Shown here: positions 36,816 through 47,077 of the stretch, one piece after another | Numbering within the stretch: position 1 is the first letter of the stretch | How the letters are laid out: each line of letters opens with the position of its first letter | Assembly: GCA_022457065.1 (NCBI GenBank) | Contig: JAJGBQ010000002.1 | Location: 3,162,001-3,226,000 of the forward strand | Direction of reading: 5' to 3' | DNA: 64,000 bases | Origin: Curvularia sp. ZM96 | Taxonomy: Eukaryota > Ascomycota > Dothideomycetes > Pleosporales > Pleosporaceae | Translations under genes and position numbers: made by a program | Notes under the pieces: model-generated | What the model was told of the DNA's origin: nothing | Seen by the model: the letters and a program-made list of their open reading frames with translations, nothing else | Databases searched by the model: none

Positions 36816-37884
36816 TTACTCATCGTCGCTCCAGTCAATCTCTTCCTCGATACCTTCGCCCTCTTCATCTTCGTCCTGCTCCTCGCTCTGAAGTTCCACA
36901 AGGTCGTGCTCAAAAGTCTTAGGTCTAACGCCGGAAGGGTGAAGCGCCCAAAGCGCAGCCTCCACTTCCATCTTACGCGCGTACGATGGTGCGCTCCATT
37001 TGGGATCCGCCGACTCAATTCTTCTAGGTGGAATATCGGTCCAAGAACAGCAAGGAAGACCCCACCTTCGACAATTTGTACAAACATCAGTGCCTGGTAC
37101 CTTCCTACATTCCACCACATAGCCATCCACCTCTTGATGGAGTTCCGTAATCCAATACAAGTCGCAATTGGTGCGTTTACCAGAAATACCCTTTACCTCT
37201 CCCTGCTTCCCATCGAGACCGAACTTGACCATCTGTGCTTTGATGGCCGCACTAGATAGCTTTCCTGCCGGCAACATCCGAATAGATTCATCGTGAGGAC
37301 CGAAAATGATAGACTAGGTCATGTAGTCGTAACGGATCTGCATGACTCTTGCGTAGCCCTTCGCTTGTTGAATCCATGGGTGAGGAACTTTCGTCTGAAC
37401 ATGAAAGAGCCACCAGAGGAAAATCATGGCTTGCGCGTAGCGTTTCGAAGAACCAGAGACGTTAGGATCGACTATTGCACGGGTGTCCGTGGCCTGCGCG
37501 TACCAAAATTGCCAGCTACCTGAGCCTTGAGGATGTTCCCACTCAATGCGAGCCGTGAAAGAATTTGCTTGGTCCCAGTTCTGGAAGAACCCCACCTTTG
37601 GAAGTCTTGCCCAGGCATGTGGTTGAGCGGTGCCGTCCATGTTGACTTCAAAGACTAGCTGGCATGGTGCCCCCTCGAGGGGATAGTTCGAGCCATTGAG
37701 TTCGGGGACGGACACGTATAAATGCATGATAGGTTTCTTGGCTGTGCCTGAGCAGTTCCGCAAAGCTCCGCATAGATGTCTTCAAATTCTGTTCATGTGT
37801 TAGCAAATATACTAGTGCAACGGACCTTGACAGAACTAGAAGTATCGTCCTCAGAGTCGGAAAAGGTGAACGGGACCGCTTCAA
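36816..37884 (-). pseudogene. probable broken gene of an unrecognised family
   Basis: Two stretches in the same frame, 37760-37314 and 37313-36816, are separated only by a TAG at 37316-37314. Together they encode about 310 protein-like residues, with a zinc-ligand-like DVCTNCRRWGLPCC cluster and an acidic tail (SEEQDEDEEGEGIEEEIDW). No donor/acceptor pair removes the TAG. Upstream of 37760 the frame breaks: exon-like segments (FSDSEDDTSSSVK near 37830, EFEDIYAELCG near 37775) lie in other frames and could not be joined. CAG-to-TAG is a C-to-T change. Both defects point to a pseudogene, though an unusual intron or a sequencing error cannot be excluded. It is divergent from the 38322 gene. Confidence 0.5.
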
Positions 37885-38321
37885 CTTGTTGCGGTCGACC
37901 TTACCATAGGTGGTTGAGCCTTGAACTGTTATAGTAGCGCTGCTAATATAGTCGTATTTGAGTATATATTCGTAATTGCTTATATAGTCGTAGTTGAGTA
38001 CAGAGGTGGAGCTGTTGTTATAGTCTTGAGGAAGGGTGAGATACTGTTAGCGGGGAAAGAGCAAACGAAGTGAGAGTACGCCCGCGCATGCGCACACGCA
38101 CGCGCGCAAACGCTTGGTAGTAGCGTGTGGTCCTGCGATTGATTTCATCTAACTGAAATTGCGTTGTGCGGCATATATGCACCAAGATTGTGACTTATCC
38201 ACCGCCTCTCAACCTCCACCCTCCAAACCGGCTAACCACTGACTGATGTGAGTAAATTGCGATAACAATTGCAAGTACCCTACTGATAATACCAGTTTCT
38301 CGATCAGGCAACGCTCTCACC
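37885..38321. promoter_or_regulatory. shared divergent spacer
   Basis: The 5' ends of the 36816-37884 and 38322-39633 genes face each other here. It contains a degenerate tandem repeat of TATAGTCGTA-TTGAGTA units at about 37949-38000 and a short GC-alternating run (GCGCATGCGCACACGCACGC) near 38085. Promoter function is inferred from position only. Confidence 0.35.
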
Positions 38322-39633
38322 ATGTCTACGTCTGACTCTGGTCCTTATGTGCCTACCGATGACCCTCTATACTATGAACGAGACCAATTGATTACACCAG
38401 CCCATAGCCTTGGACGCATGCTGGTTCAAGATATCCTTCAGTATGGATTTGTTCCTCCGAACTTTCGCATCATACCTCGCACCACTGGTACAGAAAGAGT
38501 CGACTACATCGATATTCTGAGCAGCAAGGTGTTGACCGCTCATCCTCTTTCACCAACTGGACCTCAAGCCTGCCCCAAGTTAGCGAAAGAGTTCTTGGAT
38601 ACTCGGAAAGACATTGTGCCCCTCTTCCAGCCGCCAGTTCCCCAATATCAGGCGGGCTACTTCAAGTTCCAGCCACATGATGACTGGGAGTCGGCGCTTG
38701 CTGCCAGTCTCATAGACTCGGGCAGAGAGAATATTACGAAAGATAGAGTCACCGAGATCTGCAAGACGATAAAGGACAATGGTTTGCCCATGTACGACAT
38801 TCTCTACCATCCGGCTGATCGAGACACTACCGTATTCCAGAACGAGCCAGAATGTGCCGCGGTCGCAGAATTCTGCAAGCGTAGCTTGGTAATTCTGTGT
38901 CCGTATATCTCTGCGGACGGTACTGGATGGGATCGTACCTATGATAGACAGAACCGACCTCCAGTACGTTTCAGGTGGAGCACCGGCCCTCAAGCTCTCC
39001 ACAAGATGACATTCCTTGTGTGCATACCTGCTTGGGGAGAGAGCGTGACCAAGAAGGCACATTGGTTGACCCTTAAACCCACGGAAATGTTTGCCGCTAC
39101 TTGGGACAGCCTGCACAAGAGGTACGTGTGTTATACATGCATGCGAAGTACGACATGTACTGACTTTCCATTCTAGTCAAGGTCTTGGCAAGTTGTCCCA
39201 TGCTTGGGAGTTCCCCCAATCGCTACCGTCCTTAGTTAAAAGGTTCGCATGGGTCATGGTCACAGCACACCGCACTGCTGTCCATGACCGCGTGCCCAAG
39301 GACCACGATCTCGGTAACTGGATTTATCAGTATGGTCAACATATGCTGAAATGCAAAAATGACCACAAGCTCTCACCGTTCAATTACGACCCTAATCAGC
39401 CCTACAGCGGACGGAAAGTGGGGTTTCAGGAACTCGGATGTTGGATCTTCAGCAACAACGTATGTTTGCGTTACGTCAAGTTGTGGGAAGCAGCAGATGA
39501 GGCACACGTGAAGTATTTGTTGGATCGAACCGACGCTCACTGGAGTGACTACAAAGCCAAGATGGCGGAGGTTTGCGAGGTTCTTAAGATTGAGGACGAT
39601 GATATGGAAACTGACCCAATCGATGACGAGTAA
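38322..39633 (+). CDS. hypothetical protein, 418 residues
   Basis: Two exons (38322-39121 and 39177-39633) join in frame across a 55-bp GTACGT...TAG intron. The start ATG begins MSTSDSGPYVPTDDPLYYER. The product is soluble, with no signal peptide or membrane segment and no motif I recognise; it is rich in Trp and aromatic residues (HAWEFPQSLPSLVKRFAWVM) and ends in an acidic tail (EDDDMETDPIDDE). Its divergent neighbour also has an acidic tail, but I found no sequence similarity between them. Both are bracketed by copies of the same MITE. Possibly a lineage-specific accessory gene. Confidence 0.65.
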
Positions 39634-39745
39634 GGAAAACAGTTCGATGAAAGCGATGGCGATGGCGGTAAGGATAATTAGGATGATCGACTCGGAAGAT
39701 TATGAATAGTTACACGATTTTTGGGAAACCTATAATTTAGACCGA

Positions 39746-39905
39746 CTCTCCCACAACCAGTAAAAACCGGAAAATCAACAAGCTCACTCAACACAGTGAA
39801 TGTCAAATAACTGTGACAACTACAGCTACTTTTATAAGTAGACTCTACATGCTAAGCATGCATTAGAGAATAAGTAGCGGCGACAACTACAGTTGCTTTA
39901 AAACA
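39746..39905. mobile_element. MITE copy 3, apparently truncated
   Basis: Starts CTCTCCCACAACCAGTAAAA, the same terminus as copies 1 and 2, and shares the internal ACTGTGACAACTACAGCTAC block followed by TTTATAAGTAG. A second CGACAACTACAG block occurs near 39880. I could not find the matching inverted end, so the right boundary is approximate. Confidence 0.7.
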
Positions 39906-40225
39906 GAGTGGTTTCACCAGCACAGCTTGGACGAGCAGGGTTACGATGGCACCAACTCCCTGGAAGCCGATTGCGACAACTACATTCGGCCGTGACGTAT
40001 ACTGGAAGTTAGTGGTGACTTGAGAATGTACCGTTTTTATTTTTTGTAGATGTCGGCGTGGTAGTGGTTCTACCTACCAGTAGCGTGGGCAACAGGGGCT
40101 AGCGTCGCAAACAAGACGTCATACTCTGTTCAGCAACAAATGTCTACGCGCATTTGATACAACCTACTCAATGTCGCATCGCTCCCGGCCAATGCCCTTT
40201 ACTCGTGCATAGTACTGCCGAAGAG

Positions 40226-43200
40226 ATGCCTTCCCTTGTTAGAAAGCTGCTCATTTTTGCTGCTGTCGATGGGCTGATCTTGCAACCTGCCCCGCCCCGC
40301 AATCATCCGCCGACGACACAGCAGGCTATCAAAGTCGACTATAAGGGCAATGTCGGGCCGCTACTCAAAGACAGACGTGAGGAGGATATAGCGCCTGACT
40401 CTGTCGAGGTACACGGCGTAATTGGTATGAGCGCTTGCCTGGGCGCATGTTTGGGCGCATTGCGACACTCCCGCGTTGCTGACAAGCTGAACAGGACTCC
40501 TAAAAGTCGCGACATCGCACTTCCTCATCTCCATATCCCATCGCGAGCAGGTCGCGCAAATTCGCGGAAAGCCCGTCTACAAGATCACCGACGTCGCCCT
40601 CATCCCGCTTTCATCCCAAGCGGATGCTGACAAGGCCATTGCAGCTACTCGGGACCATCTGAAACGCCGCAACAAAGGGCCAGGGCTTGAAGACGAAGAT
40701 ACTGACAGCGACGGCGACGAGGATGCACCCAGTGTGACCGACTCTGTCGTGGAGGATGTACAATCCACATCGAACGAAGTCACCGACCCAGTCACCGGGC
40801 GAAAAAGTAGCCCTTCACGAAAGACGAGCGTAGCGGAGGATGTCATACAGCGGAAAGGTGTATACGGGAGGTTTGCTGACAAGTGGTTCTCTCGGAAAGG
40901 ATGGAGTGCAGATAATAGACGTCTACAAGGTTTCAGCTCAGATGAGAACCTAGCCACCAAGTATGCACGGCAGGATGCCGACTCAGCAGTTCCCAAGGAC
41001 CAGGAACCAGCTCAGGGCGAATCCAAGCCGGACGCGATTCCAGCAGAAGATGAAAACGTACCTCAAGCAGTCAGTCCCACAGCAATACCGAAAGCACTGA
41101 GCGGCGACAAGGACGCGGCAACAGTAGCATTACTGCCCAAGATCCTGCAGACGACGAAAATGTACTTTTCTTCAGGCAATTTCTTCTTTTCCTACGAGTA
41201 TGACATTTCACACGGTATTGGGCAACAGCAACCCGGTTCTGGCGTGCCACTGTTCAAGCAATTTGATCCTCTGGTCAGTCCGTATCTCATGCATGCGTTG
41301 TGTATGAGTTAACCTCTTTTTAGTTTTTCTGGAACCAGAATATTGTTACTCCCTTCATCGAGGCTGGCCAACACTCCTTTGTTCTCCCTGTGATTCAGGG
41401 TTTTGTTGGGCAGCGATCGTTTACCATCAAGACTACGGATAGCCAGTCGAACAGCCTGGTGGTTGACCCAAGTGCAACTCCAGACGATATACAGTTACGA
41501 GCTTGGCAGGAAAGGCAGAAAGAAGATGCACAGCAAGTAGAGAGCGAGAACACCGAGACCCGCCCAGAACAAGACTCTCTCGTACATGGTAAAGATTTCT
41601 TGCTAACACTTATCTCGCGACGATCCATCAAGCGAGCTGGACTCCGCTATTTGCGCCGTGGCACTGATGACGAAGGCTGTACTGCGAACAGCGTCGAGAC
41701 CGAACAGATACTTTCGACTCCGACGTTTGACACAACCCAAGACAAGATCTTCTCATTTACACAGATCCGTGGATCGATACCCTTATTCTTTTCCCAATCT
41801 CCATACAGTCTCAAGCCTCAGGTTACGACTTGGGGTTCGTTTGAGACAAATGCTCTTGCCTTTAAGCGACACTTTCTGGATTTGTCCGCACGGTACGGAG
41901 ACATATACTGTGATTCACTCATTGACAAACACGGCACAGAGGCAAAGATCGGCGAATTGTATGAGCAGCACACAAAAGCACTCAATGAGAATGGAGGTAT
42001 TGATGGAAAGGGAAAACAGCTAGGATTCGAGTGGTTCGACTTCCACAACGTGTGCCGCGGAATGCGCTTTGAGAATGTGTCCATACTGATGAACACAATC
42101 GGGCCATTCATGAAATCGACCGGTTGGCTCGAAATTACAGACGATCAAGTACAGCGAAAGCAGACTGGTGTTTTGCGAACAAACTGCATGGATTGCCTGG
42201 ACCGCACCAACGTCGTCCAGTCAGCTTGCGCTAGAACGGCTCTGGAAGCGCAGTTGTCTATGGGCAGCTATAACATTGACCTCCAAAATGATCCTAGTAC
42301 TTCGTGGTTCAACACACTGTGGGCGGACAACGGCGACGCCATCTCTAGGCAATATGCCGGCACCGCTGCGCTCAAAGGCGACTTTACACGAACTCGTAAA
42401 CGCCAGATCACGGGCGCTCTGACTGATTTTGGACTGACGCTGACTCGCTACTACAACAACATTGTGAATGACTACTTTGCCCAGGCGCTCATCGACTACC
42501 TTCTCGGTCGCGCAACTGATACAATATTTTCTGAATTCGAGGCAGACATGAAGAGCTCAGATCACTTTGTTGACGTCCGCAAAGTACGACAGCAGGCCAT
42601 CGAGCGCTCGGCGGGTATCGTGATTGAAGATCAAGACGAAGACCTGGTGCAGGGATGGACACTGAGCGTACCTACTGCCGCGAACCAAGTCAAAACGACC
42701 ACATTTGAGGAGGCAATCCTCCTGCTTACGGAAAAGGCCTTGTATTTCTGCCGGCTAGACTGGGGCACTGAGAAGGTACGCGAGTTTGAGCGGATCCCGC
42801 TTGAAAACGTCCAGGGCCTCATGCGCGGTGTTTATATTACGTCAACCCTCGCCCAGCGGCACACGGATATGGACAAGAACGTTGGGTTCATTATTCGATA
42901 CAGACCTGACAGCCGGGGCAAGCTAGTACGTAGGAATACCAGAGCGCTGGACTCAGAGGCTGGCAATGAAGGAAAGGAGGCCCAGAAGGCCGAGAAGCCA
43001 GATGCTGCTGGTCGTTTCCTAGCGTTCAAGGCCTTGCCAGCGCGAAGTAGTGTTCCAGTGTCTTCGGGCGACGCGGTCGAGGACGAGGGCGAGATTGTGA
43101 AGTCAGTGTGTGATGAGATTGCGCGGGTAGCCAACAGCAACAGCATGGCGAGAGGGGCGGGCGAAGGTGATAGGAAAGTGGAGATTGAAGAGAAGGATAT

Positions 43201-43282
43201 TATCAGCCTTGCGGATGCGAAGAAGAGTACTGGATATCTGGAACAGTTTGAGTATTCGTTGAAGAAGCTTGTTTGGGGATAA
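40226..43282 (+). CDS. SAC-domain phosphoinositide phosphatase (INPP5F/Sac2-like)
   Basis: Three exons (40226-40424, 40495-41273, 41324-43282) join in frame to 978 residues. The SAC domain is interrupted after about residue 120 by a low-complexity acidic insert. The catalytic P-loop Cx5R is present as RTNCMDCLDRTNVVQ. Other SAC blocks are TQIRGSIPLFFSQ, the WFDFHNVC segment and QYAGTAALKGDFTRTRKR. After the catalytic part comes a C-terminal region (about 740-860, with EEAILLLTEKALYFCRLDW) resembling the hSac2 domain of INPP5F. Such enzymes remove phosphates from phosphoinositides, commonly PI4P, on endosomal or Golgi membranes. Catalytic residues are intact. Upstream of the start I saw no better ATG. 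Confidence 0.92.
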
Positions 43283-43987
43283 GTAGATGGTTGCAGTGTA
43301 TGCTTGACGCAATATAATTCCGCAGGTGAAGACCCGGTCTTTTGTACAAATGGGGAAACTGGAAACCCTTCTGGGAAATTAAGGTATACTGACTAGCTCA
43401 CGTCGTGGCTGAGATGATGAGTGGTCATATCAGCTAAATTGAATCGATTTTGATCACTCGAACGAGGGGAATTGAAGGCTATTGGACCTCAACGACATGG
43501 CCATTGGAGAATGCTTGGGAAAGTGTAAAGATCTGTATGATGAGAATGTGGATGAGGGCAGGGGCTTGGGCTTACTTTACTAAACACCACGTCCTAACCC
43601 ACATGCAACCGTCCACACAAACTGAACAAAAGCTAATACACTAAGAAAAGTAGAAACGTAATGTATTTCCAGGCGCCCTGCTCAACACTATTCGGGCGTC
43701 TGTAATGATCATGATGCGCTTATATCCGTCGGAGTTATTTACTAAGTCCGATCAGTATCACAACTCCATTAACTCCTACCAGTTGGTGGAGTTCGACATG
43801 TACGGAGTAGTACACAAGAGAGGTTAGTTATGCTGCATACTTGGAAGTGGAGTGATCGAGCTCTGGTTTTGGGGATAGGTATAAATGCCCCGTAATGTCC
43901 CGTAAATTCGCAAGGCATTTCAAGTACACTCCAACAAAACCTAGTTGTCTAATCTGTGCCATTCCCTAAACAAAAGCGCAATCAAAA
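43283..43987. other. intergenic spacer
   Basis: 3' flank of the phosphatase gene and promoter of the dehydrogenase gene. No gene supported. Confidence 0.5.
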
Positions 43988-44802
43988 ATGGCAGACAACA
44001 CGGGAAAAGAAACTATTTTAATCACTGGTACAACACCTCCTCATTAAATCAAACTAAAGAACTAACGTTTCCAGGTGCAACAAATGGCATTGGCCTAGAC
44101 ACTGTAATCTACATTGCCTCTGCATCGCCAAAGTACCATGTCATTATTGGCGCGCGCAGCCTCTCCAAAGGCGAGACAGTTCTGAAGAGCGTACAAGCCA
44201 GGCCAGGCATCCAAGGCACTGTATCTCTTATTCACCTCGACGCCACCAACGACTCGTCCATCCAGGCGGCTGCCAAAACAGTCGAGCAGGAATTCGGCCA
44301 CCTCGATGTGCTCATTAATAACGCTGGCATATGCCCCGAAAGAGACGAGAAGTGGCCTAATCGCGAGAACCTCCGCGATATCTTTGACACCAACGTGTCA
44401 GGCCCTGCCATGGTTACTACGACTCTCCTTCCAGTACTGAAAAAGTCTTCAAACCCGCGTATCATCAACGTCACGTCAGGGCTCGGCAGTATAGGTGCCA
44501 TTTCAGACCACAGCCAGTGGATGTCGTCGGTCAAGTGTCCCGGCTACCGCATAAGCAAGGCGGCGCTCAACATGTTGACGGCATACCAATGGTACCAGCT
44601 CAAGCCTGAAGGGTTCAAGATCTGGACATTTTGCCCGGGCTATGTGGTCACCGACCTAACCAACGATCGAGAGAAGAGGGTGGAACAGGGCCTCGAGAGC
44701 TCGGAAACGAGTGCAAAGGGGCTGTTGGAGATTGTACAAGGCGAGAGGGATGCGGATGTGGGTTGCTTTATAGGAAAGTATGGTAAGAAGCTACCATGGT
44801 AG
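43988..44802 (+). CDS. short-chain dehydrogenase/reductase
   Basis: Two exons (43988-44027 and 44075-44802; 47-bp intron) join in frame to 255 residues. The first exon ends inside the nucleotide-binding glycine motif, which reads TGATNGIG across the splice. Further SDR signatures are DVLINNAG, the catalytic Ser in INVTSGLGSIG and the YRISKAALNML segment with the Tyr-x3-Lys pair. It is a classical NAD(P)-dependent oxidoreductase of Rossmann fold, probably cytosolic. The substrate is not predictable. The closest types by feel are carbonyl reductase-like SDRs. Confidence 0.92.
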
Positions 44803-45110
44803 GGTGCTGCAGTAGACACTGTGAAGCTTGGAGACATGGCTTGACAGGTACAAAGAAGGTTGCTTGGGATCGGCCAATTACCATTACTTTGCATTCGATA
44901 TTTAGCGTCAAAACAAAATGAAGCGAGTCATATCTAACAGCATGATGTTCTGTCTACCCGACAGATGAGGGCCTAGCCGGTCTCGGAAGCTGCAAGCCGT
45001 CTGCACGTTAAGCGATTGACCAATGGCAGGGGCGCACAAGACCACGCACGCGGTAGGCTACCGAGACCATACGCTTAACAGCAGCATAACGACTATTATG
45101 ATCTAGCCAT
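44803..45110. other. intergenic spacer
   Basis: About 300 bases between two plus-strand genes; presumably terminator and promoter. No specific signal recognised. Confidence 0.5.
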
Positions 45111-46487
45111 ATGCAGGTACGGAAAGAATTCGACAAGGGAAGAATGGTATATAGCCGGCGAAACCTGCTGCTGGCGGCATTGCTACTTGCTTTGAGTGGT
45201 TTCGTTTTGAACACGCCGTTTGGCAGGGAACACGACAATATGTGGATTCCATGGGTAACATTTCTCTTTTCCAGCGGAAAGAACTGTCAATGAATTAACA
45301 ACACCAGACTTCTGCGAGCATATTGCTCTTTGCACGTGCAGTACCCCAAAGCTTTTGCAAATGGCCACCGCAACTAATGACTCCCAGGAAATGCACTGGC
45401 ATCCAAGTCCGACATTCGGTTCAACCATATACAAGTTATTGGTACTCACAACTCGTACCACCGCGAGGTCTCTCTAGCTGAACGCAAAGCTTTTGAGAAC
45501 GCAATGCCTTCACCGCAAGACTATTACTATTCCCATGCCGAGCTGCATAACCAGCTGGAGTATCAATCTGTACGCTCCTTCGAATTGGACTTGCACTCTG
45601 ACGAAAACGGCGGCCTATACTATCCTCCCTGGATTTGGAAAAATGCAAGCCTCACCAATGCCACAACGCCATTCGATGGCGAGATCCTCAAGAAACCTGG
45701 CATCAAAGTCTTCCATGTCACAGATCTCGATCCGGACTCAGTCTGCCACACCTTTATTGACTGTCTCCAGCAGATCAAAACCTGGTCGGACGCACACCCT
45801 TATCACGTCCCCATTACCATTGACCTGGAACTGAAAACCGACGCTCCCCTTTGCAAATATGGCGGTGTTTGCCCTGGCGAAGCCACGAACTGGACATTGC
45901 CACGCATCCTCAACGTCGACGCCGAAATCCTCTCCGTCTTCCCGCACAAACAGCTCATCCGCCCGGATGATGTTCGCAAACCAGGTCTCACCCTCGAACA
46001 ATCCATTCTGAAACACGGCTGGCCAAGTCTAGACTCTGTCCGCGGCCGCATCCTCTTCTTCTTTGACAACGATCCCAAGCCATCTGACCCAAATTCTCCC
46101 CGCGAACTCTACACCGCTGGCGCACCCAGCCTGCAGAACCGCACCGTGTTCACCAATGCGCTTGAAGGCGCGCCCGACGCTGCGTTTATTAAGTACAACG
46201 AGCCGCGCGGTGCGAACAATACGGCAGTGATCCAGCGTCTAGTGCGCAAGGGATACCTCGTGCGTACACGCGCTGACATACCGCTCGAGACGGTGCTGAA
46301 GCGTAGCACTGAAATGAGGGAGGCTGCTTTGGATAGCGGCGCCCAGATTGTAAGTACAGATTATCCCGCCTGGGGCATGAGTTCGAGGTGGGGATGGGAT
46401 TTTGTGGTGAGGTTGCCGAAGGGGAGGCCGGCCAGATGTAATCCGTTGATCGCGCCGCGGTCGTGTAGGGATGGGGAGTTGGAGTAG
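45111..46487 (+). CDS. PI-PLC-like phosphodiesterase (Ca2+-dependent phosphoinositide PLC type)
   Basis: Three exons (45111-45254, 45308-45335 and 45388-46487) join in frame to 423 residues; the middle exon is only 28 nt. An N-terminal hydrophobic helix (NLLLAALLLALSGFVL) is a signal peptide or anchor, so the product is secreted or membrane-tethered; an ATG at 45144 is an alternative start. The enzyme core follows with VIGTHNSYH, the SFELDLHSDENGG metal-site block, KVFHVTDLD, then ITIDLELK. These catalytic His/Glu/Asp residues are those of the TIM-barrel PLC-like superfamily. Several N-x-S/T sites are present (KNASLTNAT, LQNRT). Substrate may be phosphoinositides or another phosphodiester. 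Confidence 0.87.
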
Positions 46488-47077
46488 GGCGAGAGCTGGA
46501 CAGGAGAGAAAATGTTGTTTGGTGTAGGAATTTAGTGAAAGACGTTTTTGATCAGATACACTTGAGTGTTAGCGTGGACTATCTATCCAACACTGCTTGG
46601 TTAGTTGATATGGATTTGACGTGTATAAAGAGTCTCCTTGTACAAGGCACGAAGACGGGTGAAGCCTAAGGTTCGGATGCAAACTATTAATCTTTCCAAC
46701 GGTCACCCCTCGTCCCCAAGGCTGTCATATACATTATCCCATTCCCGCTATTCGCAATACACATGCAGCAAAACCAAATCCATAGATTAGATCTTATGTA
46801 GCTCTATGCGAAAGCAAACGGCTCAGGAATCTCTTCGCCTAATCAACTTAAGTACATTAGTCCAACGCTTCTCATAAGTGTGTCTATAACCGTTTTCTCA
46901 GCGATAGTGTGCCCTTCTCAATTGTGGCGACATGTTTCTAAGTGAAAAGCAGCCAGTTTCTCGAGCAGTGATTTGCATCACATGCTATGTCATCCTCTAC
47001 ACTCCAGCATATCAAAGTGCATTCCCGCCAGCGAGTTTCAACGGCCATATCGGGTAGGTATACCATCGAAGAATCGC
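46488..47077. other. intergenic spacer, start of accessory region
   Basis: Convergent 3' ends of the phosphodiesterase and the membrane-protein gene. AT-richer than to the left. No gene supported. Confidence 0.5.
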
